From assembly GCA_946811695.1 (NCBI GenBank), contig OX328125.1, forward strand, positions 95,858,760 through 95,922,759: DNA of 64,000 bases, read 5' to 3'. Of this stretch, positions 44,539 through 54,881 are shown in pieces. The notes beneath the pieces are model-generated. The model was not told where the DNA came from. It saw only the letters and a program-made list of their open reading frames with translations, and did no database searches. A program made the position numbers and the translations under genes. Source of the DNA: Gonocerus acuteangulatus (lineage: Eukaryota > Arthropoda > Insecta > Hemiptera > Coreidae). Position 1 is the stretch's first letter; each line of letters opens with the position of its first letter.

Positions 44539-47500
44539 GTCATTACATCTGATTCCAAAATACTGACAATGTAATTATTAATTAATGAAAAATAAATTTA
44601 GCCTGTTTTGTTATTCTCAATGATCTTTACATATAAAAAATATGTTTTCAGTTTTGTGATTTTTATCAAGATGAAAGAGGAGAGCCTGAGCCCATCACTA
44701 AGAAAAATATTTAATTTTGTTGAAACAGCACATCAAATCTTTATGGATATAATCTTAAATGGAAAACGCTTTTGGTCCTCATAATATAATTCTTGAAGAA
44801 AACAAGAAGATAGTTTAAGGAATTTTTGTCCAGTTTCTTATTAGAACAAAGACACCGTTAATCAGCTGTTAGTCATGAAAATTCATCTTCGCCCGCGATG
44901 TTAAATAAAGAACCTGAATGTAAATGCTGACAATTTTAACAAAAATTAATTTATAATGAGATGAAGATAGTTAGCCATTGAGGTGATAAGAAGTCAAGGG
45001 ATGGTTGGGATTCGTCTAGGAGAAGAAACATCAGATCTTCAGGAAAAATCTATATTGGACGTTTTGGCTGCACTTTGGCAGCCTTTTTCTGTTATTTAAT
45101 TTAACCTAACAAAATCATGTCTTCAGTTATATCATATTGTGAACATCTACATACATGTACGTTCATTCATAAATTTAAAAATCATTCTTATTGGCCATAT
45201 ATAAATAATGCAAATAACTGGAAATGGTTATTTTACTTTCAGCTTTGTGTCAAGTAAATTTGTAGATAAGCAAATTAGACTCAAATTGTTTTTTGTCTTC
45301 ATTTGCCTCTTCTGGAATGAATTACCAATGAAAGGTGAGATATAACTGGATACATGGCATACACTAACATATCTTGTTTAAAAAAAACAAAAAAAAAACA
45401 TGTACATACATGTCCTCCTCTTGGCTGCAAGCTGCTCTTCCCTCTGCTTGCGCCTTGCAGCCGCCTGCTCTTCCTGGACTCTACGTCTCTCATTCTCTAT
45501 CACAGCCTGCTTGAACTTGGTGCAGAATCCGTGGAAAACTTTGAAGCATTCCTCCAACTTGAACGCTTTTGGGTCTTCGCAGAAGAACTCCGACAGGGAT
45601 TTTCTCACTGATTCTAGCTCTTCCATGTCCTTCTGAAGTCCGGACACTTCTTGATCAGCTATCTAAACTCAGAAAGAAAAACACATGTAAATAAACAACA
45701 TAATTTGATTTTAATAGTGAGAGCTTAATAAATAAATAACTCACAGGATAATGCTTGAGTTTTTATTTTAAGATAAATAATCACACAGAATGTCGTATGA
45801 CATAGCAAAAGAAGATGAAGAATTATTTTATAGTCTTTTTGATGCCTGCCAATTCTATACTAAATGTCATGAACAGCTAAATTATTTAATTATATAAGTC
45901 CATCATCATGCATTGAAGTTTTATAATTAAATGCAACTTTTTAGAATATTTTCATAATAAATTTAAAGATATTTCAGTGAAGTAATTATTGCTAAAAATA
46001 GGACAAAATGTATTAGCAAAATGTATTACCTTCAAGAAATCTGCCATTTGGTCTTTTATTTCTTTCTCAGTAGTCGGCATGTCAATTTGTTTGGCTATAA
46101 CCTTTATTCTGGAATCGAGAGCATTGATTTCATTCTGCAACTGCTCAATTGTAGTTCTGAAAAATTATTTGAAAGGTTATTTTTTTCTTTTTTGGTTTTA
46201 TTAGAATTTAAAAATAATATATTATGCTAATGTCCTTGGAAGTCCATCATCCATTTAAATTAAAAAAATTGAAAGAAGATTGTTATCCATTGAGATTCTT
46301 AATGAAACTACATTTTTTATACGAAAATTTGTTTTATTTTTTACAAAGTTTCGGCTTAAGAAATTATTGCTCATCCGGGAGGCATAGTTTTCCTTCTCAT
46401 CGCTCTGTTGAAAGCTTGAATTTCTAGCCAAAATGTCGGCAAAAATAAAACACATTTTCTTATAAAAATGCAATATTATTAACCCATTTGCCACTGAGCA
46501 AATTGTGACTTTTCACCATTTTTTAAAGGATCTACTGAAGTTTTTTTTTTAACTAAAGAAAGGGTATTTTTCACTATAAAGGAATCCTTGAAAACTGAAG
46601 TTCTGCTACAGAACTGTATTAATTTTTACAATTACAAATTCTTACCATTGTCCATAGTTTGCATGCAAAACATTAAACTCAAGTTAAGACCAATGATTCT
46701 TTAAACAGATAATAAAATATTAGATATTTTTGTTTGAAACTGAAATTATAAATTAACTCACTTTGTTGCCTCTTCTAAAATGGACATATCGTCTGGAAAA
46801 CGGAGCAGCTCCTTTTTCTTCTTTTCTGCTTGCTGTATAAAATATTTCCCATGTTAAAAACTTGAAGCCATGATTAAAAGAACAATATAAACAAGGAATA
46901 CTTAATTACGATACTTACAAGGGCTACAAAATGAATGAGGTTCATGCCGGGTTTGTTGGCTCTGATATCCGTCAATTTCTGGAGAGAGGAGAGCTTCACT
47001 CCAGCAGCGTTCCCTGCATAGCCTCCCTATTCAACAATTTATCATTTCGTTAATCAAATTGATGGAAAATAAATAATTTTACTAGCCAAGTAAAGTCACT
47101 ACTTACAGAATTCAGGAAATTCCCAGCAACAACTACCATATAGAGAACCTCCCTCAGTGCCTCATTCCTCATCAAATCTGCAAACAACAGTAAACAGAAA
47201 TTAAATTTACTTATCTCATTTTAACAACAATCTAAACGATATTATCTAACTCCCACAAAGGAGATCGAAGATCTTTTCTTCTTTAATAAACAAGTCCAAT
47301 GATAGAACTTATAATGTAACTGGCAAAAATGTTGTATCATAAAAGTTCAAGGTTCTAGTCAAAAAGTTGACACTTCTTATATAAATTTAAACAAGGCGAG
47401 ATGAGATGGCTCTGTCGAGAATTAGAATTGGACACTCCAATCTTGCCATGCTTACTTATTTAAAAGAGTCTAGGCCTGAATGTTCTGTTTGTGGTGAAAA

Positions 47501-50500
47501 TATTTATATTAAACATATATTCACTGAATACAGAGCCTACGAAGCTGCTCGAAACCAAATGGGGATTCGTGCTCCTCTCAGTTATATACTTGGAGACGAT
47601 CAAGAGTTAAACCAGTGAGCATTGGTTTAAATATATGGTTCTTTTAAAATACAATGAATTTAATTAGAGATAAAAATTTAATATAATTTGCACACATGAA
47701 AAGTTTTATTTAACCCTGGTATCCTATATATTTGTATTTGTGCGTGTATGCCTGTTCATTTTGTGACTTTATGTGCGTGTGTGAAAATACATGTTTTATA
47801 ATTATTGTTATTATATTTTTGTTTTAATTAGATATATGTATATGTGTGTGTGTGTGTGTGTGTTCCAATAAAATTAATAGTCAACAATGACCTGCCTGCT
47901 TGAATTGCCCAAAAAAAAAAGAAAAAAAAAAAAGGAAAGAAGTAAATTACATATTGGAATCATCCAGAAGGCCAGTGAATATATATATTTAAATAAAGGA
48001 ATGATTATTAAAACAAATCTCTACAAATTGTAAACTCACCTTCTCCAGCTACTATCATAGCATTGATGCTAGGCTCCAGGTAACTCATATTTGCAGCAAA
48101 TTCTTCCTTCAGCAGCATGCTTTCAATTCTCAACTTATAACTGTAAAATAATAAACAATATGAAGATTAGATAGTTAGCCGCCGAGGTGATAAGCAATCA
48201 GGGATTAGTTGGGATTCGGCTAGGAAAACATTAATACGATTTTTGTAAAAAATCTATATAAAGGATGTTTTGGCTACTCTTTGGTAGCCTTCGTCAGCAA
48301 TGAAGGTGCCGGGAGGAAGAGAAAGATCAAAGTTAACACTTAAGTAACCTGTTATCTGAAAGTTAGCTCAGTTTTGTTGGTATCTGTATGTTAACTGCAT
48401 TTTGTTGGTCTCTTAGCAATATTTGTATGTGGATAATGTCTGTTCGTTACCAATATTTTGCAGAAATCTGATATGTTTTGCTGGTATATACATGTTATTT
48501 GTGTTTTGTTGGTATCTGTTTGTTACCTGTGCCTAATAAATAATTTTGTTATCTGTGTTTCTGCCAGTATTTCTTCTTTCAAAATTAATTATTCAAAATG
48601 AATATTAAGAGACTTATTGTAAATAAGTGTATGTTATTAATAATTTAGAAATACTAAAGTGGAATTCTATTTACTTTGGAACTTCAATGAGCTGAAGGAG
48701 GAATTTCTCAGCATTGCCTAATTTTGACTTGTCCCCATCGAAGTTTCTCAGCATCTCTAACTCATCGAGTTCTGGAAGGATCTTGAGGAGGCCCCTGAGT
48801 TTCTCTACGCCGATGTCATCGTGCTCACCATTCCTTATCAGCTGAATGATATCTTCATTAGAACTGAAAATTTAAAAATTGTTGTTAGCTTGTGGAAGAT
48901 ATTTAGTTTTGAAAGAAATATCATCAAGAAAATATCGTACCTTCTGAATTGCTTAAGAAATATATTAACATTTAAGCTTCTCTTTCCGTCTAATAAAGAA
49001 ATCTGGAACAAAAAAATGTATATATTATAAATGAGAATTTAGGTAAACTTTTAAGTTTATCGTGTTAATAAAATTATATAAAAGAACGGCAAGTACCTCA
49101 GCAGCTTCCTTCCGTTTTGTGTCAGTGTGGTCCCTGGAAGGCCGAGGAGAAGCAGTCAACGGTGCAGTTGCTGGAGTCTGTTGGCAGAACAACCCCTCCA
49201 TTTCTGACCAGTCGAGGTCAGCCATAGGGGAGCCCTGATGATTTCTTGCAACCACCGACCAAATATTGTGTTTACCAACAACCTGTTTGATGAAATATTT
49301 CATTTTTATAAATCTTTCTTCTAAACCTCATTTAATCATTGTATAATAAATTTTTGTTATATTGTAATGAAACTTGGTATACGTTAGTTCCACAATACGG
49401 AAATTCTCTCCCTCTCTTCCATACCCCTGAAGTAGGCTTGTGCGTTAAGCCAAAACATTGGCAGAAAGATAACTTATTTTAGTTAAAAAATTCTTGGAAT
49501 TAGAAAATGCTCAGTGACCTAGGCTGAATAGGTAAAGAATTATTTTCTTTCTAGTTTTTCCCTTTATTTCTTCAATTACAAATTAAAAAGATTATTGAAA
49601 TATGTAGCAAAAATATGTATTTATGACAGAATATGTAAAAATATGGAGTTTTGACAAAATATGTGAAATAAAAAAACTGTTTAAATGCTTTAAAATCACT
49701 TGAAACATGCAGAATTACATGAACACTTAAGATTTACTAATCAGGGAAAAATATGTAAATACAATGACATCCGTTCCCTAGTGATGAGTAACAATAAAAT
49801 TTTCACTCATTAATATTACTTGAGTAATTGTCAAACGCTGGCAAATATAACCCGTTTTTATTTTTTTAAATGTAGCTTTAACCTCTTATGACCGAACTCC
49901 GACAATCTCAACCTCCTCATAAAGATTTGTAAAATCTAGCCCAAAAAAAAAAAAAAAAATTTTTTTAAATCTCTAGTTGGTGTAAACCCTTTTACATTAT
50001 TATGATATTAGTTTTATAAAAGTCCTTTATATTTCAGCAAAATAATTTTGTTGAAAAATCCATCGAATTCCTCTAAATGATAATAAAATTCTTCTAAAAA
50101 AAAAATCGTAATTAGTAATTACTTCAGAGAAATATTCATTAAATCAACACTTTAAATGAATAGTTAAAAGGATTACAAATTAAGGCACTTAGCCTTATTT
50201 GATGTTAATGTTAGGAGAGTGGTTCGGTAGATGAGTTATGCAAAGCAATGCAGATGGGGCAAAAAAGAAGAACCATTAACTCCCTTTCTTTTGCAAGCTA
50301 CTTCTCATTAATGATCGTTTATTATGAACAGCCTTCAATTTTGCATTTACATCTTTTTATCTGCATTTTATTAAAGACTCACTCAATTAAAGAGGCACTG
50401 GAAAGGTTGCTGAACCTCCAAGCTAACCTTAGAAGGAAAATTAAAACATATGGCAATCAATTTGCTTTATTTAATTAATATGGCAAATTAATTATGAAAA

Positions 50501-52840
50501 CCTATTATTTGAAAATACTTCATACATTTTTTTTTTGCTTTGAGGCATTTCAATTTGTTTTATCACAGGCAATTATTGATGGAATATTTTTATTTCAAAT
50601 GATTAACAATGAGAAAGACAAATTGTTGAAACATTGGTAATTAGTGATTAAAATGTTTTTTTTTTTTTTTTTTTTTTTTTTACTTATATTCATAAGCAGA
50701 ATTCTCAGAGTTAATACTAATTCTTAATCATAATTATTTATTTATTATTTATTTATTTTTTACGGTGTTTCAGCAACTGGGCTATTAATGTGGTTCTATC
50801 TACAGGTTGCCACCCTTTTATAATGCCAACAGCACATGGATAGTCACCCATTAGTACTTGCTACGCCCAAGGTTACTTAACTTCAGTGATCAACGGAAAC
50901 CGGTGTATTCAATATGGCTATGGATGTTGGCCCCCCCGTAATTATTCTTCTTAGAAGTCTAAGATCACCATTTTATCTAACGAGAGTACGATTTATTGCA
51001 TCATATCATCTTAGAAACATTTTAATTGTTAATTTTATTTTATTTAGTTAATAGTTTATCGCAACCAAGGTGATTAAACTAAGACAATATTAATATAGTA
51101 TATGCCAATGTAAATAGTCAGAAACAGTCATTAGGGAAGTAAGTAAGTATGTAATGTGTTAATTATTATGAACAAAAGAAAACACTGATTTCTTCCAGGT
51201 ATAGGACTTTACTGTCAGTTATGACATGGCCCTTTTTGCGGAAGATTCACCTATGCTCTTTCAGAATATACCATTCATTTAGGCTCGTGAAAAGGAATCC
51301 ATGGATGCAAAGCATGAAGAGCCACTTTAATAAATCGATGATTGTGTTCACTTTGACTTTTAGTTACATGTTAATTATAAATCACTACTACTAATAACAA
51401 ATTATTGAAATGAGGTAATAAAAACTGATGTGTTTATGCAAACAAAACGATAGATCCCATAGTATTCGCTAATGCCTTTGGATGAACAAAATTATATTTA
51501 CGGTTAACCGTTTGATGTTTGTACTCCATTATGTATAAATTCATGCATCATTTCCATGAATTTTATACAGCTCCACCACTTGATGAATTCTTGTTTCGAT
51601 TGCATTATCATTGTGGTGACATGTCCTTAATGTAACGATTACAATTCCAAAAAACGTAACGAGATGCAGATATTTAGCCAACGAGGTGATAAGATGTCAG
51701 GGAATAATTAGGAACTATATATCCCAAGAGAATCCATCTTTTTATATATTTCCACCATGGCTTCCTAACTGCCAAACCCTTGGCATTCAGTGGTATGCAG
51801 TATTTTTTTTATTATTAAAAATATTATATCTCTGTTTATTTGTGCTTATGTAATTTTACTTAGATGCTTTGAAAATTTTCCTTATTCTTAACTAAGTTCT
51901 ATGGAAAACTATTATTTATTTGCCTTTTTATAATTTGTATTACTTATTAGACACACAAATATGTTTTACAATAGATTTTTATGTGTCAATCTAATATATT
52001 GTTTTTAATTATTCTCTCCAGTAATAATTTTGAGTAATTTTTTTCCAGAAAATGCTGAAACGTTCTGAAGAAAGATTTTTAAGAAAACGTGGTTGTTTTT
52101 CCTAGTCAAATCCCTTACTTCTTAATTTAAAAAAAAATTTCAATAATTTCTCCGCAGATCTCTCCAAATATTTGTACAATAAAAGGTTTAATATTAGATA
52201 AATTATTATTTTAGATTGAAGATACTATAGTTGACAACTACTGACTTCTAATTGTTGATCTGTCTATGCAAGAAACATAATTACAATTAAGTCAATATTG
52301 AGATTTAAGTTCTTTGAGTGTAGTTACTCTCCTGACTTTGATGACTTGATTCAATCTCTGTTTTTTATTGAGGTGTATATTTACCTTATTATTAGGAATC
52401 TTATTCCAGTTAATTGTCTTCATCTTAGTCCTTGGTGTGGGAGTCTCTTGCTGGGGTAGGAGTTTCACGTTGGCTGGCTCGGGTGGTTCTGGACTGATGG
52501 TCGGAGCTTGTGGAGGTGGAGGCCTGAGAGGAGGAGGTGCTGGTGGGACCATCGCTGGTGCGGGAGGTGGTAAAGGAGGGGCTACGGGAGGAGGAGGTGG
52601 TGGTGGAGGCGCATTGTTCAAGCTAGCCTTCCTGCTTCCGATTTGGTGGCACTGAAGCTGCTTCTGGCTGGGTGACCGCAGCAGTCTCGTGGCATCTTCT
52701 CTAGACTCTAAGAGTGTGGCCCGGTGGACCAGGCGCTCGGCGGTGTCCCACACTATGTCGCTCACGGGCTCCTTTGGATCTATCCGCAGCAGGTGCTGGA
52801 GTATGCTCAGGAATGGGATCTCCTGAGGAGTGTCAGCAAC
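33108..52840 (-). CDS. form3: Formin, INF2/insect Form3 type (18 exons, 5' end missing)
   Basis: Exons in transcription order: 52840-52385, 49282-49097, 49002-48941, 48863-48675, 48140-48040, 47177-47107, 47026-46919, 46832-46762, 46156-46030, 45662-45410, 44372-44266, 43657-43516, 42393-42259, 40544-40406, 39198-39074, 38473-38330, 36818-36661, 35192-33108. All junctions are GT-AG, all phases match, and the sum is 4659 bp (1552 codons plus stop). The product nucleates and elongates actin filaments through its FH2 dimer, fed by profilin-actin from FH1; INF2-type formins can also sever filaments (established). Order seen: end of DID ([19 protein letters not shown]), FH1, FH2, DAD/WH2-like segment, long basic Ser-rich tail. 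The resemblance of the DID end to INF2 and of [11 protein letters not shown] to Form3 supports the name. The N-terminal DID exons were not found in 52.8-64 kb. Most introns hold repeats. Confidence 0.88.
35563..36539. mobile_element. TTAA-flanked piggyBac-like MITE in the formin intron
   Basis: TTAA at 35559-35562 and 36540-36543. The left end CCCTCCATCGGGCGCATTTA and inverted right end TCCTCGACAGGCGCAATAAG are related. Inner inverted matches include AATCTGAGAGATAAG against its inverse near 36485. No transposase. It contains a hammerhead-related sequence at 35975-36020. Confidence 0.6.
35975..36020 (+). ncRNA. Decayed hammerhead-like sequence, family B
   Basis: CTAAAGA, helix II (GGCTTGT AGC ACAAGCC, seven perfect pairs), GGAA, C, GTT, then GGC which pairs with GCC before the core. 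Compared with CUGANGA and GAAA, one core base in each is changed, so it should be inactive. A sister copy with CTGAAGT and AAAA is at 49420-49466. Confidence 0.5.
36661..43657 (-). CDS. form3: Formin exons 12-17: charged linker
   Basis: Six exons encode Ser/Arg/Glu-rich sequence with no known fold: for example [59 protein letters not shown] and [20 protein letters not shown]. DAMxR-like blocks such as [10 protein letters not shown] might be protein-binding. Recurrent R-x-x-S sites suggest phosphorylation (inference). Confidence 0.8.
37000..37845. mobile_element. Foldback element with about 220-bp inverted repeats and a perfect central palindrome
   Basis: The left arm (about 37015-37235) and right arm (about 37590-37830) are inverted copies sharing GAAATTTTGCTA, CCTCTTGGGT, CCAGGTACT, GGGGAAAGGTGCAAAA, CAAAAATAG and AATAATAAATAAGGCAGACA. 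In the centre, TTGGTTCTTTTTCACATGAT then CTTG is followed after CTGTA by its exact inverse (37319-37368). An A-run of about 34 is at 37241-37274. No coding potential. Lies in a formin intron. Confidence 0.7.
38571..38775 (+). repeat. 5S rRNA-derived SINE, second copy
   Basis: The head ACGCCAATGGTTATAGTCACG...CACTGAAGTGAAGCAACTTA...GGGTGACCGGCCACGTGCTG...TTGGC matches 5S rRNA. The tail GATGTTAATAGCCCAAGAGT then TGATACACCG follows, and then A-rich sequence. Inside a formin intron, opposite to the gene. Confidence 0.8.
39474..39519. repeat. Poly(A) tract of about 46 bases
   Basis: An unbroken A run in a formin intron (poly-T in the transcript sense). No recognisable retroelement body lies directly upstream on the plus strand. 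Confidence 0.85.
39630..39930 (-). pseudogene. Jockey-like LINE fragment, decayed
   Basis: The minus strand matches the Jockey copies at 31.1 and 61.1 kb: SNSYKIQSL, the YGIQLWG-equivalent region, and [17 protein letters not shown]. Several frameshifts. About 300 bp with neither end intact. Confidence 0.6.
40929..41031 (-). repeat. tRNA-derived SINE head
   Basis: The minus strand carries GTGAAGCCTGGTGGCTG, GTGTGAGCACTCTGTGCCTG and the B-box-like GGGTTCGATTTCCAC, as in the SINE at 61.8 kb. It directly abuts the Tigger-like MITE starting at 41034. Confidence 0.65.
41034..41441. mobile_element. Tigger/pogo-like MITE, copy 2
   Basis: 408 bp beginning CAGTAGAACGCTGATTATC and ending GATAATCGGTGTTCTACTG, a terminal inverted repeat of about 19 bp. 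TA lies on the left and TT, probably a mutated TA, on the right. Non-coding. Homologous over its length to 11164-11515. In a formin intron. Confidence 0.75.
42430..43510. other. Formin intron with GC-richer unassigned repeat
   Basis: Bases about 42560-43460 are GC-richer than the flanks. Short frames on both strands (for example 42576-42842 and 43142-43351) have no known motifs. It may be a decayed LINE 3' UTR or an older DNA element; I found neither poly(A) nor inverted ends. Confidence 0.35.
44266..44372 (-). CDS. form3: Formin exon 11: WH2/DAD-like segment
   Basis: 35 codons plus split codons: [20 protein letters not shown] then QKG. LL-x-DIR-x-GF is like the combined WH2/DAD of INF2, which binds actin monomer and the DID for autoinhibition (established for INF2). 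Positioned right after FH2, as expected. Confidence 0.8.
44467..44533. repeat. (TA)n microsatellite
   Basis: About 33 TA units in a formin intron. Confidence 0.9.
44950..45095 (+). repeat. Fragment of the family A hammerhead element
   Basis: GAAGATAGTTAGCCATTGAG, AGTTGGGATTCG-like and CTAGGAG match the arm of the 24.84-kb element. On the minus strand at 45057-45090 the core reads CAGAAAA, helix II (GGCTGCC AAAG TGCAGCC), AAAA, CGTCC. Two core positions are mutated. Confidence 0.65.
45410..49282 (-). CDS. form3: Formin exons 2-10: FH2 domain
   Basis: Nine exons encode FH2 from [18 protein letters not shown] through [18 protein letters not shown] (the Ile/Lys actin-contact region), [56 protein letters not shown] and [20 protein letters not shown], to the coiled-coil ending [20 protein letters not shown]. 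All conserved FH2 blocks are present, so the domain looks functional. Exon 2 also carries a Ser/Thr/Pro insert ([20 protein letters not shown]). Confidence 0.92.
47385..47640 (+). pseudogene. I-like LINE C-terminal fragment
   Basis: [20 protein letters not shown] followed by [14 protein letters not shown], the block with a Cys motif at the end of RNase H-type LINEs (compare 14266-14610). About 70 codons, with the downstream part lost. In a formin intron, antisense to the gene. Confidence 0.65.
47834..47861. repeat. (TG)n microsatellite
   Basis: About 10 TG units following a TATATG stretch, in a formin intron. Confidence 0.8.
48160..48300 (+). repeat. Fragment of the family A hammerhead element
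   Basis: GATAGTTAGCCGCCGAGGTG and TTGGGATTCGGCTAGG match the 24.84-kb element. The minus strand at 48264-48297 has CTGACGA (a valid CUGANGA), helix II GGCTACC AAAG AGTAGCC, then AAAA instead of GAAA, then CATCC. Covariation in helix II against the 25.29-kb copy (GGCTGC/GCAGCC versus GGCTAC/GTAGCC) keeps the pairing. Confidence 0.65.
48365..48545. repeat. Degenerate minisatellite (GTTGGTATCTGT units)
   Basis: TTTTGTTGGTATCTGTATGTTA recurs in diverged form about four times (for example 48371, 48404, 48505). In a formin intron beside the hammerhead fragment. Confidence 0.5.
49400..49470 (+). repeat. Fragment of the family B hammerhead element
   Basis: TCCCTCTCTTCCATACCCCT followed by GAAGTAGGCTTGTGCGTTAA, GCC, AAAACATTGGC. 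It aligns with 35961-36016 over about 60 bp. The helix II region can still pair (GGCTT/AAGCC). Confidence 0.55.
49500..50750. other. Formin intron, AT-rich, unassigned
   Basis: Low-complexity A/T-rich sequence with a T-run at about 50658-50680. The TTTAACCTCTTATGACCG at 49878 resembles a piggyBac-type end, but no partner was found. No exon of the formin is expected here, since phase and sequence are continuous from 52385 to 49282. Confidence 0.4.
50755..50931 (-). repeat. 5S rRNA-derived SINE, third copy
   Basis: The minus strand reads CCAACATCCATAGCCATATT, GAATACACCGG, AAGTTAAGTAACCTTGGGCG and GTGACTATCCATGTGCTG, then the SINE tail (CATTAATAGCCCAGTTGCTG). Same orientation as the formin gene. 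Confidence 0.8.
51660..52115. mobile_element. Family A foldback element, decayed
   Basis: Left: GATATTTAGCCAACGAGGTG then ATAAGATGTCAGGGA. Right: the inverse of the arm (TTTTTCCTAGTCAAATCCC at 52095-52113) after CTGAAACGTTCTGAAGAAAG, a broken hammerhead region. About 455 bp, comparable with the intact 550-bp element at 24.84 kb. Confidence 0.55.
52385..52840 (-). CDS. form3: Formin exon: end of DID, FH1 and start of FH2
   Basis: 152 codons in phase 0, starting [18 protein letters not shown] after a TTTACAG acceptor. [19 protein letters not shown] continues the end of the inhibitory armadillo-like domain. From about residue 75 comes FH1, with two main proline runs ([11 protein letters not shown] and [11 protein letters not shown]), the profilin-binding part. 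It ends [15 protein letters not shown], the first strand of FH2, at a GTAAAT donor. Confidence 0.9.
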
Positions 52841-52973
52841 CTGTAAATAACATTAGTTAATTCTTCAATAATACTTGTATGCAAAAAATGAAAACACCGT
52901 GTCATTAGTTCTTTAATAAAAAGTCTCATTTAAGTAAATAAAAAGAAAAAAAATACACCCAGACTGGCTTAGG

Positions 52974-53174
52974 CTAGTGATGGGCGATTCTCAAATATGA
53001 ATCGATCTTTTGAGTCGATTCGAATCGAAATTAAAAGATCGGCAAGTTCAGATCGATTCAAAAGATCGATCTTCTAGACACAGAAGGTCGATTTCACGAT
53101 TTGGAAGTTCATACTAAATTTGTATTTCATTTTGTCTCGAATCTATTCACATTTGAAAATCGCCCATCACTACT
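52974..53174. mobile_element. hAT-like MITE
   Basis: It begins TAGTGATGGGCGATT (52975-52989) and ends with the inverse AATCGCCCATCACTA (53158-53172). About 200 bp, AT-rich with repeated GATCGATTC motifs. No 8-bp target duplication is visible, so the superfamily is uncertain. Confidence 0.65.
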
Positions 53175-53551
53175 ACGAATCGACCTAAGTAAGTCGATTA
53201 TAATATTTGATAATATGAAAAATATATCTGTAACCTAAAGGTAGAAAAATTTAAGACTATTTTTCAAGAATCTATCTTTTTTCGATTATGCTCTTGTACA
53301 TTTGGAACATCCAAACGCCGATCAGGTAGGCATTGTGAACTAAATAGTTGTTCCCAATTAAAATTATTATAAAAAAAATAAAAATAAAAGTAAAACATAA
53401 AATAAAAGTAAAACATTAAAAATAAAACTTCTTGAGAGATGTGGCCATCATCGGATTTTTGTATGCGACAGTTTTTTTTTGCCCCAAAACATCCACTCCC
53501 CTTTTTTCATAACTCCATGATGATAACAGTCTGTGACTTGGAAAAAATGTA

Positions 53552-53630
53552 CGAAGGAAATCGAACTTTTATGCGCCACAATGCTCTGAAAACTTACCTA
53601 CAGTTGCCGAAAATACACACAAGGTCTCTT
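53552..53630. repeat. 78-bp dispersed repeat, copy 1
   Basis: GAAGGAAATCGAACTTTTAT to AAAATACACAC is nearly identical to 55183-55257. On the minus strand it contains CTGTAG|GTAAGTTTTC, which looks like a 5' splice site. Confidence 0.75.
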
Positions 53631-53786
53631 AATAATAAAGGCTGATTAAAATTTGAAACTATTCTAGATAGATCAATTCTTTAAAAGATCGGCCCTTAGA
53701 GGTCGATTCTTTAAATATATCGGCCCTTGGAGATCGATTCAAACAATTGATATATCGTGTTAAAAGATCGATTCAGGAAGTTAGGC

Positions 53787-54252
53787 CAGGGTTCTCCAAA
53801 CTTTTCAGCCTTAGGGCCATCCTGATGATTCCAGTATGTTCCAAATTTCTGCTTTAATCGCCGAGTACGCGCCCTGAGCAAGCATACGCTAGCTAAATTC
53901 ACTAGTTCAATCACTGTTGTGTTCCCGTGAATTTGTTACGACTGCAGTACTTGACGACATGTGGTGATTACTCGCGGACGTAAGTACTGTTCCCTCTATC
54001 TTTCGAAAAATCGCATAGAGCCTAGCGTTGAGAAAATTTTAGTGTTTCCCATTTACTTATTGATGACAGTAATTGAAGTACATACATTGCAGTGAGAGCG
54101 CAAGCCAGTCTTTACTTAGTAAGTAAATAAAACAGAGTTATTTTTATTATCTGTGTTGTTTTTTTTTAATCCAACTTATCACAACACCAATAAGCCAGTA
54201 ACGGGCCTAATTGCTGGCACTGGTGGGCCGTAATTTGAAGACATTTGACCTA
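53787..54252. mobile_element. Probable hAT-type MITE
   Basis: The left end CAGGGTTCTCCAAACTTTTC, AGCC, GGGCCA resembles hAT-family ends. The right region (GGTGGGCCGTAATTTGAAGA) is a loose inverse. Exact right end and target duplication not defined. Confidence 0.4.
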
Positions 54253-54881
54253 AATCAAGATGGTGCCACAAAGTCCAGACAGTAAGGTAGTGTGAAGGGC
54301 ATAGATATTTAAGTTATGTTAAGACTTAAAAGTGCATTTATTCCCATGACTGGTTTAAGTGAATATACGTAGACTGAAATATTCAGAACTAATCACAATG
54401 AGGAGATAGTTGGTGTCTGAATTGTTGAATGAAAACACATTTGTTAAAAAATGAGTTTATATTTGTCAATAATTCAGTTTCATTTACAGCCCGGCATCAA
54501 GGCTATAATACGGTTAACTATAGGGTTAATTTAATTTGAAATAAGTTGTTATATGTAAGGGCCACGAGATAAACCCCAGATGTTCCCTATAGCCGACAGC
54601 TGAATTTTCACTTTGGTTTTGCAAAGGCTTCGATTTTAAGGCTTCTTGGGGTCTAGGGAATGTCTGAGAGTTTCACCCTCAGGTTACGTAGCCATCAAGA
54701 AGCTCGCGGTAATTTGTGGTCAAGTTTGCACTGTAACCCGACGCCTTTTGTATAACGGCGTTGATATATGTCACCTCCCAGTGTCCGCCATTCCTTACTC
54801 TTTATCAGAAAACTCCATCCGGGAGTCAAAGTCTACCAGAAGGGATTGATATCAGAAACACTTCCATCAAAAACAACATGC

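Noticed and set aside
52368..52655. Glycine-rich plus-strand frame
   Set aside because: Antisense of the proline-rich FH1 coding sequence.
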